Positions 24,931 to 37,057 of a stretch of DNA of 64,000 bases are shown here, one piece after another. Positions within the stretch are counted from its first letter, which is position 1. Every line of letters starts with the position of its first letter. Source of the stretch: Sipunculus nudus (Eukaryota; Annelida; Sipuncula; Golfingiida; Sipunculidae); NCBI GenBank assembly GCA_026874595.1, contig CM049311.1, forward strand, positions 55,493,676-55,557,675, written 5' to 3'. A program made the translations under genes and the position numbers. The notes under the pieces are model-generated. The model searched no databases. It was not told where the DNA came from and worked only from the letters and a program-made list of their open reading frames with translations.

Positions 24931-26825
24931 CTAGATGTGTCGGAACGACACGAATGCCCCCGCCTTGGGCAAATTAGAAACATTTGTATAATTTGGAAAA
25001 TTTTTTAAGTTCAGGAGGTGTCATATGGTCAAAAGTAGGTCAACAAGGGCAAAATGCAAACTTGATCTGTAACGGGTCATTATCAAGCAACACACCAAAA
25101 ATCATGCCAGTATATGCAGGCATTGTGAAAAAAAGTCCATACATGTGCATTTTCCATAAAAATTTCTGTCTTTCATGAAATTTTCTATGTTTAGGATCCG
25201 TAAAACAATAAAAAGTATGTCAACCAGGATGAAACGCAAACTCGATCTGTAACTGTCATTATCTGCCCACACAAAAAAAATCAGGGTGGTATCTGCAGGC
25301 ATTGAGGAAAAAAAGTCAGTACATATGCATTTGTTATGAAAATTTATATTTTTCATGAAACTTTCTATGTTCAGGAGCAGTCAAATGGTCAAAAGTAGGT
25401 CAACTGAGACAAAACAGGAACTCAATCTGTAACTGGTCATTATCTGCCTACACACCAAAAATCAGGCCCATATCTGCAGGCACTGCGAAAAAAAGTCCAT
25501 ACATGTGCACTTTTTTATGAAATTTTCTATGTGAGAGCACCGCCAAACGGTCAAAAATAGGTCAACTGGGGCAAAACGCGAACTCCATCTGTAACTGGTC
25601 ATTATCTGCCAACACACCAAAAATCAGGCCAATATCTGCAGGCACTGAGAAAAAAAAACCGTACATGTGTATTTGTCATGAAATTTCATATGTTTCATGA
25701 AATTTTCTATGTTCAGGAGCCGTAAAACGGTCAAAAGTAGGTCAACCAGGACGAAATGCGAACTCGATCTGTAACTGGTCTATATCTGCTCACACACCAA
25801 AAATCAGGCCAATATCTGCAGGCATTGTGAAAAAAAGTCCGTACATGTGTATCTGTCATGAATATTTCTATTTTTCATGAAATTTTCTAAGTTTAGGAGC
25901 CGTAAAACGGTCAAAAGTTGGTCAACCAGGACGAAACGCGAACTCGATCTGTAACTGGTCTATATCTGCTCACACACCAAAAATCAGGCCAATATCTGCA
26001 GGCATTGCGAAAAAAAGTCCGTACATGTGTATCTGTCATGAATATTTCTATTTTTCATGAAATTTTCTAAGTTTAGGAGCCGTAAAACGGTCAAAAGTAG
26101 GTCAACCAGGACGAAATGCGAACTCGATCTGTAACTGGTCTATATCTGCTCACACACCAAAAATTAGGCCAATATCTGCAGGCATTGTGAAAAAAAGTCC
26201 GTACATGTGTATCTGTCATGAATATTTCTATTTTTCATGAAATTTTCTAAGTTTAGGAGCCGTAAAACGGTCAAAAGTAGGTCAACCAGGAAGAAACGCG
26301 AACTCGAACTGTAACTGGTTTATATCTGCTCACACACCAAAAATCAGGCCAATATCTGCAGGCATTGCGAAAAAAAGTCCGTACATGTGTATCTGTCATG
26401 AATATTTCTATTTTTCATGAAATTTTCTAAGTTTAGGAGCCGTAAAACGGTCAAAAGTTGGTCAACCAGGACGAAACGCGAACTCGACCTGTAACTGGTC
26501 TATATCTGCTCACACACCAAAAATCAGGCCAATATCTGCAGGCATTGCGAAAAAAAGTCCGTACATGTGTATCTGTCATGAATATTTCTATTTTTCATGA
26601 AATTTTCTAAGTTTAGGAGCCGTAAAACGGTCAAAAGTAGGTCAACCGGGACGAAACGCGAACTCGATCTGTAACTGATGGGTATCTGCCCACACACCAA
26701 AAATCAGGCCAATATCTGCAGGCATTGGGAAAAAAAGTCCGTACAACTGTTTCATTTCGGAATGACGGAATGACGGACATGGGTAAAACTATATGCCCCG
26801 GCCACTTTGTGGCGGGGGCATAAAA
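24931..26825 (+). mobile_element. ATGCCCCCGCC-family repeat with 180-bp units
   Basis: ATGCCCCCGCC lies near the 5' end (24,954-24,964), and its inverse GGCGGGGGCAT forms the right arm of a 3' hairpin (26,795-26,819, GCCCCGGCCAC / GTGGCGGGGGC around TTT). The core has about ten units of about 180 bp with CAGGCCAATATCTGCAGGCA, CCGTAAAACGGTCAAAAGT and CGAACTCGATCTGTAACTGG. Units between 25,800 and 26,600 are nearly identical, with an exact 180-bp period. The layout fits Helentron-associated or pearl-type elements of bivalves. Confidence 0.8.
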
Positions 26826-29035
26826 ATGCAATTATTAACAATCTGATGCAAGTATGTCAAACTGTAGACCAACAAAGATTTATCTTTACAAGAATAACAT
26901 TATTTTCACTTCTGAGTATTATATAGTTCTCTGAATGACTGAATAAATTTAAATATAATAATTACTGAATTGCTTCTCTTTTTCATCATTCCTGATACAA
27001 TTATATGAGCCTGATAACTCAAAGATAAAGGTTCATTTACTGTAAATGCCCTGGAGTTTTTCTTGGTTGTCCAAGACTTGGTGGCGGTCTGCTTCTTATT
27101 TCCAGGCTGCCCAGTCAGTCTCCTGCCTTTGTATTCTTTGTTTGTGTATAATCAACGGAAAAGCAGTTCAGCTTTTTTTTCCATACTGATGTTTTATTCC
27201 AGGTTGATTTCAGTTGCTCCTTCAAAATATAAAACAGAGGGGTAGATAAAAATATGTACCAGTAAGCCTAGTCAGATTTATATAAGTAAAGATCAAATAA
27301 GGTTGTTAAAAAAACATGTGAAGACTGAGATATCACATTGCACTTTTATAATCTGAATCCTTAGAATTGGATACAATGTAAAATTAGAAATATGCATTCT
27401 CCTGAATGCTTGCGTCTGCCATGTGGGTGGTCAATATTGCAAGTTGGAGTGCACATGTGACTGAAGATTGCATCATCATAGGTATAATGTAACTAAAGAT
27501 AGATCAATTTGCTTCATAAAATAAAAACTAACATCAACTTACTATATATGTGTGAATATTCAGTGAAGATGTTTCATTGATCTAGATCATGAGCTGGACA
27601 CACACTGCATAATATTATTAATTCTTCGTTGGCCTATTTCCGAGGTGCCTTTAGAATTTCATGGGAATCCATTCATGATTGCATGATATATGCTGTAAAG
27701 TAACCAAGCCAACACACAGAACGCAAAAATAACAATGAATATATACCATCCTGGCAGAGGCAAAATGTGACCCATGGGTCATGACTCTCAGCTTACAATC
27801 ATAGTCTCAGCATGAAGAAACGGAATTAAATCAACAGTACCAACATGTTCAACATATTAAAATGTGATGCGCCATGTTCAGTGTTACCTAAAAAAAACAG
27901 GTGCCATGCAGATATAAGAGGGGAAAATTAACTTTTACCAGTATCTTATATATTATGACATAACAATAACTTAAATGTGAACTTGGGTTATGGACAAAAG
28001 GTGTTAAACTGTTTGAATCAAAAGTCCTTTCAAGGTTTAAGTCTTGATACAAAAGTGTGTTTGATACTATATTTTAGCATGCATATTCTGCAAATTAGGC
28101 CATTGTGACCAAAATGCAAATGCAGGAAGTAGAAAAAAGTCATTTAAGGCCAGATTTGGTCATATCATTAAGAGTGGTTACTATTTTGAGCATGTTTGAT
28201 TTATTACAGTCAAGTTTATAATCATGAAAAGGTACTTCAGCCCATAGCTTGCATTAAATTAGTAGACTTTGTGTCGGGTTCAGTGGAACAACTTCCTTTC
28301 TGGTAATCAGATGCGGAATTAGAAATTCCTTCTGGTTTTGTAACTTTACCAGTTTGATGGCAGGATGAAAAGGTTGCCTGATATCTCACAAACATGAGGC
28401 ACACAGACTGACAGAGTTTTAAATGTATTTATAGATTATAATCATACTGAGTGTAATAAACTTGCCATGTTTGAAGTTTCATCAGATGTCAGAGGAGGAA
28501 AGTCAACTTTTTGCCAGTCATGATCATGTAGATATGGCATTAAAGTGAACTAGTTTTAGATAGCAGTTTAGGTCATAGCCCAAGGTTTATATCTACTGAA
28601 TTAAGAAATCTCTGGTTTAATGGTAATGATACTAGAAAAAAAATAGTTAAATTTAGCCTGAAATTTGACACATTAAGTCATGAAGGTATCTAGTGGGTAG
28701 AAACATCCAAATGCCAAATACATGTAGTACCCATTTATTCCCAGTGGTTTTGATTTTGATCATATCCGAACAGTTAACAGGTATTTAATCAGGGAAAACA
28801 AGTTTTTACCTGTTGCCCACAGGATTTAGGTCACAAAGATCTTATCGAGGGTTTCATGGATATTTCACAAGAACCTGTCTGGATGTACATCATCAATTTT
28901 CTTACCCTGATGTTACAATTTTTAACCTTGTTTATCATGAGATAGCTACAGAAAAAGACTGTTGAACTGAATATCAGGGGGTGTTTACATGTAAGATCAT
29001 TATAGAATATCGAATATAAGAAAAAAAGATGATAC
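26826..29035. other. Unique AT-rich DNA
   Basis: No supported gene. On the minus strand around 27,090-27,150 there is an open, basic frame (KGRRLTGQPGNKKQTATKSW) followed by a weak donor. Without a convincing acceptor I do not call it an exon. Confidence 0.4.
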
Positions 29036-29103
29036 CTTGGTGTATGTCCATTAAAAACCTTGGAGTCACAACTGCCATGGCCTTCACTTACATGATCCAA
29101 AGA
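29036..29103 (-). CDS. Candidate small internal exon
   Basis: The minus-strand acceptor GTTTTTATTTGCAG precedes 29,103 and the donor CCAAG|GTATCA follows 29,036. The 68 bases read SLDHVSEGHGSCDSKVFNGH then TP and two bases of the next codon. It enters in phase 0, which fits the M-P-R-V-S-G frame of the candidate exon at 32,062. It does not fit the longer frame through the terminal exon at 24,529. Both readings cannot be true for one transcript unless there is alternative splicing. No family recognised. Confidence 0.25.
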
Positions 29104-31702
29104 CTGCAAATAAAAACAACTGCACTTAGGAACATAGATAATTGACCCTGCATTACCCCTTAAAAAGATATCTGTAAACAGAAATTTTAAGCTTTTATTA
29201 TTATGTTTTATAAGTTCTGCCCTTTTTATTCCATTTTTGTACATTGAAAATGGTTTTCTAATTGATTCTCTTTTGTGAACTCCTGTGCAGGATGTATATA
29301 TAAATAAGGCAAGGTTTGAAGGTCAATACAAAATATATAAGTATGGAACTGGAAAGAGATCTAACCTCAGGGGATGTGATCAGATGTGTTCCCATCTTGA
29401 TAAGCCTAAAAAACAAGTCTGTTCTACAGTATTATATTGACTCCATGGTTTTTATTCAAGGAGAGATTCATGGTAATTGAGGTCATCACCTTCTATATTA
29501 GAGTGGTGTTTATCTATAATAATTCCATATTTGGTGAAAAATTAACTTCTCAAGAATCGGTAGATTGAGTACTATGAAAATCGGAATGGGTTAAGTTCAA
29601 CGAAAGTAAATTATCAGTTTTTAGATCAAAAGGTCAAGGGTCAAAATGACAGGACCCACATTTTGAAAAGGCTCATAAGTATATCGATCGTTAGAGACAA
29701 AGTTAGCCGAGTGTCGAGTACAATGGGCCCCTAGTTTATAGTTAACCCATACTTCATTTAAGCAAAAAATAAACAATTACACGGTTCTCAGGCACCCCCT
29801 GCGTCCCTTAAAATCAAAAGCGTAAAAAAAATAATACTGACGGCAACCTGCTCAATCTCTACTTCCGCCACTTATAAAAAGGTCGCATTTACTGCAATAA
29901 TACATTAGCAACATAAAGAGGGAAAATAGTTCAAATATTTAATGGAGGAGATAATTTTTGTCAAATTATATACTCAAAGGAAGGAGGAATCCACGATCTC
30001 TTACAGCTGTAATACAGCTTATATAGTACTAGGCCTACACGCGTATTTACCACGAAAACAGGGACGGGGTTAGCCGCCGACGGCGACGCAACAATCACTA
30101 AAGAAGCAATTGAGGAGTCCATTATTATGGGCTAGGGCCTAGTTTGAGCCAATCTCGTGTATAAATTTGCTGAGCATTTCGTGGACACTTCTGCAAAGTC
30201 AGGAAATTGAAGTTTGTGCTTGACAAAATGCTTATTATCAATGTGACAGTCGCATTTTCAATTTACAACGTGTGAGCTGATTAAAACGTGCTGGCCATGG
30301 TGTAGTATAATTTTTGTTATTTTGTCTGACATGTGACATCTGACCCTTTGACATTGGACCCATGCGCCGATTGGTTGACCTTATCCTTATTTGCATCGCA
30401 ATCACGTGACTTGTATTTCAGACGTCGTCTCAATTAAGTCGACCTGGTGCAAATACATTGACATACCTTTTACCGGTAGAGTTTTAGATAAAACTTATTC
30501 CCGAGCATTGTAATTACGTGTTTCACTAACGAAACTTGTTTATATATGTCAGTCATGCAGGTCATGAATTTTGTAATATCTAACAGCATGAGTACGCTAT
30601 TCGATCCCGCGCTTGTCTGCCTAACTTCAAAATGACCGTATACGGTGAAGGAAGATACATCAATGAAAAGAAAGGCTAGTTTCATTTTGAAAATACCGGT
30701 ATGTTGACCGGTGTACAGACAGGTCTTTAAAGTATACATGTATTTAATTAGTACATTAGTTTACTTCAGGGGGAGTTAATTAAAAAATTTTCTTCTGCAT
30801 GCCACGGCAGTTTCAAATAAGACCACGCTCTCACGTAGGCCTAAAATCTATGACACACGAAGTCGAGACTCGCATATACGGCACATATAAAAAAAAATTC
30901 ACAAGAATTCCGCTTTGGTTAATTATATTTTCAGTTTGCTCTTAACAAATTTTTTTTTATAAATTATTTTTATTATGCATATCGTTTAGGTATATTCTTG
31001 AGAAAAAACGAACATAAAATGCTCAAAAGTATACTTGGGAAGTAATATAATGTTAATTCACATAAAAAATCGATTTGCTACTTCACAATTAAAAGGTCGA
31101 ATAAAACTGTTATACTTGCAAATGACTATACAAACACACGTCTTCATAAATAATACCACATTGCTATGGATACATATGGTATAATGGTGTAAGGGGGTAA
31201 CCCAGTATAGTCTCATTTTTACTAGCAAAAATATGTTTACTAGCAATATATTTTGACAGATGATGATTTCTCGCGCATATGTTCTTGGTGCCGGGATCGG
31301 AGTCCTCCACCCGCTACTATACCAGTTATTACTGGTACCATGCAACAAATATATATTATATTATTATTATCAGCGTATGTACATGTGTGTCGGTCATCGT
31401 TCCGAAATATAAGGCTTGTATTTTTTAAAGTTATAACTATTTTGGTAAAGATTTACAGAAGGCAGTGTGTCTCTGAATTAATATCTGCATTCTACATCTG
31501 CAGACCCGGTATCGCTACAGTGGGACAGGCTCTGTAAATGAAATTTTCATCTGAATGATAATATGATATCGCCGCCGAGGAGTGAAACGATAACCTTCGT
31601 GCTACAAACGGGGCACACAGCCCCCGCTGAATGATACCATACCCCCGGGGAATTAGGTCGGTCGTCTGGCGCTCAGTAACAGCTCACACATAACGCTTAC
31701 AC

Positions 31703-31704
<2 letters not shown>

Positions 31705-31749
<45 letters not shown>

Positions 31750-31756
31750 TATATAT
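31705..31756. repeat. (AT)n microsatellite
   Basis: About 25 AT dinucleotides with one interruption near the right end. Confidence 0.97.
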
Positions 31757-31896
31757 TGTGGGTGCGTGTGAGGTTGTGTGTCAGTGTGTGTGAACAGCAG
31801 GTTTATAAAATGTAACATTATGCAGTGCCCCGTATATTTTGTCTTGGTGACAAAGTTTACGTCACAGGAAGATTGGCGAATTTGAAATAACCCTTT

Positions 31897-31915
31897 ACAC
31901 ACACACACACACACA

Positions 31916-31958
<43 letters not shown>

Positions 31959-31960
31959 AT
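31897..31960. repeat. (AC)n microsatellite
   Basis: About 30 AC dinucleotides interrupted by AT steps. It produces a spurious Cys-Val repeat ORF on the minus strand. Confidence 0.97.
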
Positions 31961-32061
31961 ATATGTCTTGGCTCTATTTTGCTATCAAAATGGATTTTCT
32001 TTATATTCAGAGACACTGATACATCGGACGAAACGGTTAAGCGGGAGTCAATTTGACTTAC

Positions 32062-32161
32062 CTCCGATCTTCCAAATGACATCACATGTTGTCCCGAAAC
32101 CCTTGGCATTTGGCAATAACTTCTTTTCCTTCCATGTAATCCTCGAAGGCTTATCTTGGAT
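32062..32161 (-). CDS. Candidate exon at the CpG-rich segment
   Basis: A perfect donor (CGGAG|GTAAGT) ends the exon at 32,062 on the minus strand. Two frames are open across it. One reads IQDKPSRITWKEKKLLPNAK then GFGTTCDVIWKIG, starting at a weak acceptor (AAAATCAG) and leaving in phase 1; it joins the terminal exon at 24,626 without a stop. The other has an ATG at 32,109 (MPRVSGQHVMSFGRSE) and leaves in phase 0, fitting the exon at 29,103. The first gives the longer product. I do not recognise either. Confidence 0.3.
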
Positions 32162-32820
32162 CTGATTTTCAGTTCATGTTAATAACATTGCCAGTGATGG
32201 GGTCATCAATAATCCACACATTACACGATCAGCGCGAACAGCTTCATACCGGTCGGCAGTGCGTGTTGACTATCTCTCGCCTCTCAAACTGTGTTTCAAA
32301 CTGCGCGCCAAACAAAGCTGGGATCATGTGGCAGAAAATAGGCTGACGTATGGAAACGTCACTGCCTGTTAGTAACTCGCAGCACACTGTGTACACATTG
32401 CTCATGTAAGGGATTTCTGTAGTTCAGATGTTTTAGTCAAAACTGAAATTCTGTGCTGCATGGAATAATCTGTTTTAATGTAGTAACCTCTTCAAGAAAA
32501 AAAAATTAGAAATGGATCATGCTGTTTTATTCCACAGGTAATGACATACGTTGTTTTAAGATAATTCATTAAAATGAATAGAAGTCTCCTTAAAATAATC
32601 ATTTAGACCTACTGTCTAAGGTCCATATTGTGGTATAAACTTATACGGATTTGATTTCACTCAGTGAGAACATCCTTTAAAAAATCCGTGTTGGAGAAAA
32701 CCCGGCCGGTCGAGATTTTTGGCTCCGGCTGGATTTTTTTTAAAGTAATCTGCAAATTCTCTTTTTTTTTGTATGACAGGATTTTGACGTTTTGAGGCAA
32801 GCAATCGCTCCCGCGTGCCA

Positions 32821-32840
32821 CCCCCCCCCCCCCCCCCCCC
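32821..32840. repeat. Poly-C run
   Basis: Twenty C residues; its length in the assembly may be unreliable. Confidence 0.95.
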
Positions 32841-34019
32841 GGGAACAAACCTTTAAAAGAAAAGCAAATAATCGCTCTCCTGACATTCTGAGATTTCTTT
32901 CATTTTTCGGGTCTGATACGATTGTCTGAAAATCCAGGGTTACGCGGGTACCGGTACTTGAATTAGAAGACGCGTACTGCCTAAGAGTGATCATCGGTTG
33001 TACTAAAAGCCGTGCCGTTACTTACACTGATCAACCTCCCGGTGTTTTGATAGAAATCATGTTAACAGCTGTACGACTTGAATGCATGATGGAACAGCCA
33101 GACCTGCTGAAAGGGACTTTCACTTGACGAAATTTGGCGTGATTCCCCAGCTGAAACTTGTGTGAATATGTGTGTATTTTGTTTTGTTCGATGGCGAAAC
33201 ACGCAGGTCAAATTATAATTAAGAACTTTATACGTTGACCGCAGAATATTCGCGTGTGCAAGCCTCAATCGCCCCATGACATCGTTGACCCTTTTCATGA
33301 TCACGCGGGGCCCGTTTGTCAGGAGTAAAGACCGACGATTTCGGCAGTTTTATGACATTAATTCCCGCCGTTAAACAGCAAGTTGCAAAACATGCAAGAC
33401 CCGCTTGAAATGCAAGTTTAGTCTCCGTTATCGATCATGTGTGATATTTATTTCCTGACATTAAGCTTGGTAATTTCTGAAACTGACATTTGTTGAACGA
33501 TTATAAACTGACAATACGCATAGTTATGTACAATACCACGAAAAAATGTACTTTTTGGCGCGGCTTTCTTGTATCTTTATTTAGATTAACAAATGGAGAA
33601 ACAATTGATTTTTAGAAGTGTTTAGGAATGTCAAAGCAATATTCGTGCGGAACTTGTTAATTGGAGCATATTTTATATTACATTTTATTTATATTATCAG
33701 TGACTTTTTTATTGAAAAAAAACAGCACGAACAGAAACTGGCGTCATACCGCCTAAAATTTCGTCAGTTTAATTAAAAAAAATGATTTGGCACATAGGCC
33801 ATATCAATATGCCGATTTATTAACCATATGATATATATAACAATTATGTTATGATCATCTGCTTTTGTTGTACTAATTTCTTTTCAGTTTTGTTTGTTAA
33901 GACTTTTATTCAAGTAAAGGGGCCAACTGAAGTATCCACGGGATTTAGTTTAAATGCCCTTAAAATATTGCATTTCAAAGATATGAATACATATCTAAAG
34001 CAATGACTGATAGTGTAGT

Positions 34020-34800
34020 TATCCCCTGCCCCGGCAGAATTGGGGATATAGTGATCAGCTCCGTCCGTCTGTATGTCTCTTAACAAATATATGCCACGCG
34101 ATATCTCAAAAAGTTATACTTGGATCTGCTTCAAATTGTAGTAGCAGGTGCATCTCATGGGTCTCCAGAGAACTGATTAGGTTTTGGTGACACTAAAGAG
34201 ATTTTTAAATTTTTTATGATTTTTTAAATGGAAAATTTAACATATCATATGCGACATGATTTTCGAAAAGATTTACTCAGTTCTACTTCTAATTGTGGTA
34301 GTAGGTGCATCTTTTGGGTCTCCAGAGTGATTAGGTTTTGGTCACACTTGAATGATTATTGGATTTTTTTATTTGCCCATTTAGGACAGGACTTATTATG
34401 GCATACCTAAAGTCCCTCCGTCCATCCATCTGTCCGTCTGTTAACTTTGTTCTCGCCATGACAACCTACCAGGGCTTTGATGGATTTTCGCGAAACTCAT
34501 AATAACCACAAAACATTAGATTATCTCGCCCGAGTTTGATCATGGGCAATATCCCCGCATATTTAATGAGGTCAGAGGTCACAAGGCTACTTTGTGGTGT
34601 TGCCGCGATAAATTTCAGCGCGTATTATGCACGTTTTTGGTGCTTTGGTCATGTATTGTTTTATACAAATTTTTTTTATATATCACATGCAACACTATTT
34701 CTCAAAAATGTTGACTGGGATCTACTTCTTATTATAATAGCAGGTGCATCCTGTAAGTCATTTTCCCGTTTTAGCTTCTCTGATTAAGCCTGAACATACT
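34020..34800 (-). repeat. Dispersed repeat with three diverged units
   Basis: Units at about 34,080, 34,240 and 34,670 share ATCTCAAAAAG, GGATCTRCTTCxAATTGTAG, TAGCAGGTGCATC and GGGTCTCCAGAG. GCCCCGGCAGAATTGGGGAT and CCGTCCGTCTGT near the left end suggest that the element runs on the minus strand. Confidence 0.55.
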
Positions 34801-35214
34801 GTTCTTGGTCAGTTCTGTGACTGTGTCTGTGAGGGTGTGTGGTATGGTGTCTGAACACATTTCTCACAGTCACGTTTGGCAGCGGATACAGTCCTCTTGA
34901 CATTTTTTAGTTGTATTTGCATTTGAAAAAATCTGAGTACATTTGCCTATACATTTAAATTCAGTGACTAATAATTATATATAAAGCATTTGCATTAAAA
35001 AAAAGAAACATAGCATTTGCATTTAAATGCATCATAAACATTGAGCCCAATTCTGGTATGTATGTGTCATTACAGAATAAAGACAAAAACAAAATTTGTG
35101 ATACATTTGAATATATGTGACCTTTTGCTGTGAACTTTTACAAAAATAAATATTTAAGATCGTCTACCTTGTGATCATTTGAATTGCTTGCATTGAACTT
35201 GCATTGCCATGTGA

Positions 35215-35385
35215 TTCCATGAATGTCCATGTATATTGAATTTCCTTTCCATGGTTACGTCCATGGAAATTTTCTATTGTGTACTGAAAAGCATGGAAAG
35301 CTCCTCATTTTCCATGGAAATCCATGTTTTTCCATGCGTTCCATGGACAGCTTGGAAACTGCAGCATGGAAAATGTACAGCCGGG
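35215..35385. repeat. CCATGG minisatellite, right subterminal
   Basis: Short counterpart of the left array: TTTCCATGG, GTCCATGGAAA and GCATGGAAA recur up to the inverted terminus GTACAGCCGGG. Confidence 0.75.
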
Positions 35386-36509
35386 TGGCACCACCAGTCT
35401 TGTATACAACGAAGAGATATTTACATATGCCAAATGTCAGACTGATATGTCAATATGAAATAAGCAGGGACATACACTGTGCAAAAATTATCGTAGGTGG
35501 TGCCATCAGTCTTGTACACTATAAAGCTACCTGATATGTATAAACATGCCCAATTTTAGGCTGATGTATCAAATTCCTCTGTAGAAATAAGCAGGCGCAT
35601 ACACTGCAAAAGTCAATGTAGGTGGCACCACCTGTCTTGTAAATGAGAACACCATCAAAGACACACAGACAGGTCAAAATATCAGGCCAATACATCAAAC
35701 TTCCCCAGAGTTTGATGCACTGGGCTAACAAGGCTTAGGTGAGTAAAGCAGTTGCCCCTGAGTGAACTGTGAGAAATTGCTGCCTAAAGCTACTGCACTG
35801 AGTTATTTCTTGACCTGTTGCATAATCGGACTCAGTTGGCAGTCTGCCAAAGCTATAAATAGATCCAGGCTGAACTTTGGTGCCAAATCTGATGCAGTGA
35901 GCAGTCTGCCAAAGCTATAAATAGAATGCAGCTACTGCACTGAGTCAACTCTTGACCTATACCTGGCTAAACAATTTGGCCATCTGGTTTCAGAGAAGAA
36001 GTTTTTTTGTAGCCATCAGTATGATACAGGCACTGATGACCCCCATACAAAGAGGGCAGGTTGCGCCACCAATACCTAAATTTCAGATATGACTCATGTG
36101 ACCAACATTGGCATAAAATTTGGTGATGATAGCTCCAGCCATTACTGAGATTGTAATTTTAGTATGCTTTTTTGGACAGATGACTAAGTTCAACTTCCTG
36201 TAACTTGGCCAAAAATCACCGAACTTTAACCATTCGAACAAACTTGAGAGAAGAATCATTTTTGTGAAATATTGGGCAGTTTGGCTGAAAAGTTTCGGAG
36301 AAGAAGATTTTTAAAGTTTTTTTTAGCTTTTTCCCTATAAAATCTAAGAAAATGCAATTACCAAATAAATAAGCAAAATATGATAGAGTTTTTTAGATGA
36401 CTAATTTTTTGCACAAATTTTGTGATGCCGTTTTCAAGATAGTATGGGTTTACGTACAGACGACGGACAATGCCACACCATCGCATAAGCTCACAGGTTC
36501 GCTAAAAAT
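35386..36509 (+). mobile_element. Composite repeat copy H3, right part
   Basis: Resumes with TGGCACCACCAGTCTTGTA, continues through the ACTGAGTGAACTC segment (shortened) and the CAGCCAAAAATCAC-type units, and ends with CACACCATCGCATAAGCTC..GCTAAAAA at 36,509. It lacks much of the middle present in H2. Confidence 0.7.
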
Positions 36510-36846
36510 ACAAGTGGTGCCACCAGACAACAGAAACTGATGAAAAATTCCATGATCAATATCCATGCAATGAATCATGGTGATCAATGCATTAGTTCTT
36601 CAGATACTCGAGCTTTTGTATCATATTTTTTATTATTCTGGGGGGTACTTCGGAGACCCATAGCTTGAAGAATATGGGTAACAGAGACCTAATTCCAGGT
36701 TTCTAAGGAGATTTTTTATTGACTTCTTTGGATATAAAGATAGAAGATTACAGTTCCAATGGTTACAATTTGTGTCCTGTTAACAGACAGATGCAAAGAG
36801 TGATCACTATAGCTCAGATGACTAACAGTCAGCTGAGCTAAAAAAC
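36510..36846 (+). mobile_element. Short repeat ending in CAGCTGAGCTAAAAA
   Basis: Begins with CAAGTGGTGCCACCAGACAA and ends with the hairpin-like ATAGCTCAGATGACTAACAG and CAGCTGAGCTAAAAA. It resembles 22,200-22,784, 52,400-52,670 and the end at 56,140. Confidence 0.55.
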
Positions 36847-37057
36847 CAGATCTGTATATCAGTTATAACAATTATATCAAATACATGATTCTCAAGTGAA
36901 AAAATATTGGAAAATATATATTTCAGTTTAAATGATGGAAAATAAGGAAAACTTGGGGTCATGCAGTGGCAACCACTTGGTAGGAAAATAGGAATGAGAC
37001 AAAAATGCAGGGGAAAATAGGACTGGTAGGAACTAAGGAGTTTGATTCTGTACCTAC

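Larger units (their letters stand above)
29690..33450. promoter_or_regulatory. CpG-rich segment, possible promoter region
   Basis: CG dinucleotides are clearly denser here than on either side (for example GCCGCCGACGGCGACGC near 30,070), which suggests DNA that is unmethylated in the germ line. On the minus strand near 32,303-32,312 lies TTTGGCGCGC, matching the E2F consensus, with TGACGT nearby. This places a plausible promoter just upstream of the candidate exon at 32,062. Confidence 0.4.
23725..35385. mobile_element. 11.66-kb insert with CCCGGCTGTA inverted ends
   Basis: The left end is CCCGGCTGTAAAATTTCC and the right end, inverted, is CCCGGCTGTACATTTTCC. Both continue with AAGCTxTCCATGG, after a 14-bp gap on the right. 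The host reads GATTGTAGCTG before it and TGGCACCACCAGTC after it. The uninterrupted text at 9,352-9,375 is GATTGTAGCTGGCACCACC, so the insert created a 2-bp TG duplication. Both ends carry CCATGG-rich subterminal repeats. The interior is mostly single-copy, with a 180-bp-unit element, a CpG-rich segment and candidate exons. No transposase was seen. It may be a large non-autonomous DNA transposon that has captured genomic DNA, or two end copies brought together by a rearrangement. Confidence 0.6.

Noticed and set aside
25060-26760. CRISPR array, because of regular 180-bp repeats
   Set aside because: Units are long and adjacent without unique spacers, and the context is eukaryotic with transposon ends.
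27063-27245. 60-codon plus-strand ORF and the opposite basic open frame
   Set aside because: Neither has convincing splice sites or family similarity; they oppose each other over the same bases.
31684-32109. 141-codon minus-strand ORF
   Set aside because: Most of it is translation of (AC)n and (AT)n microsatellites. Only the first 16 codons, before a good donor site, could be coding.
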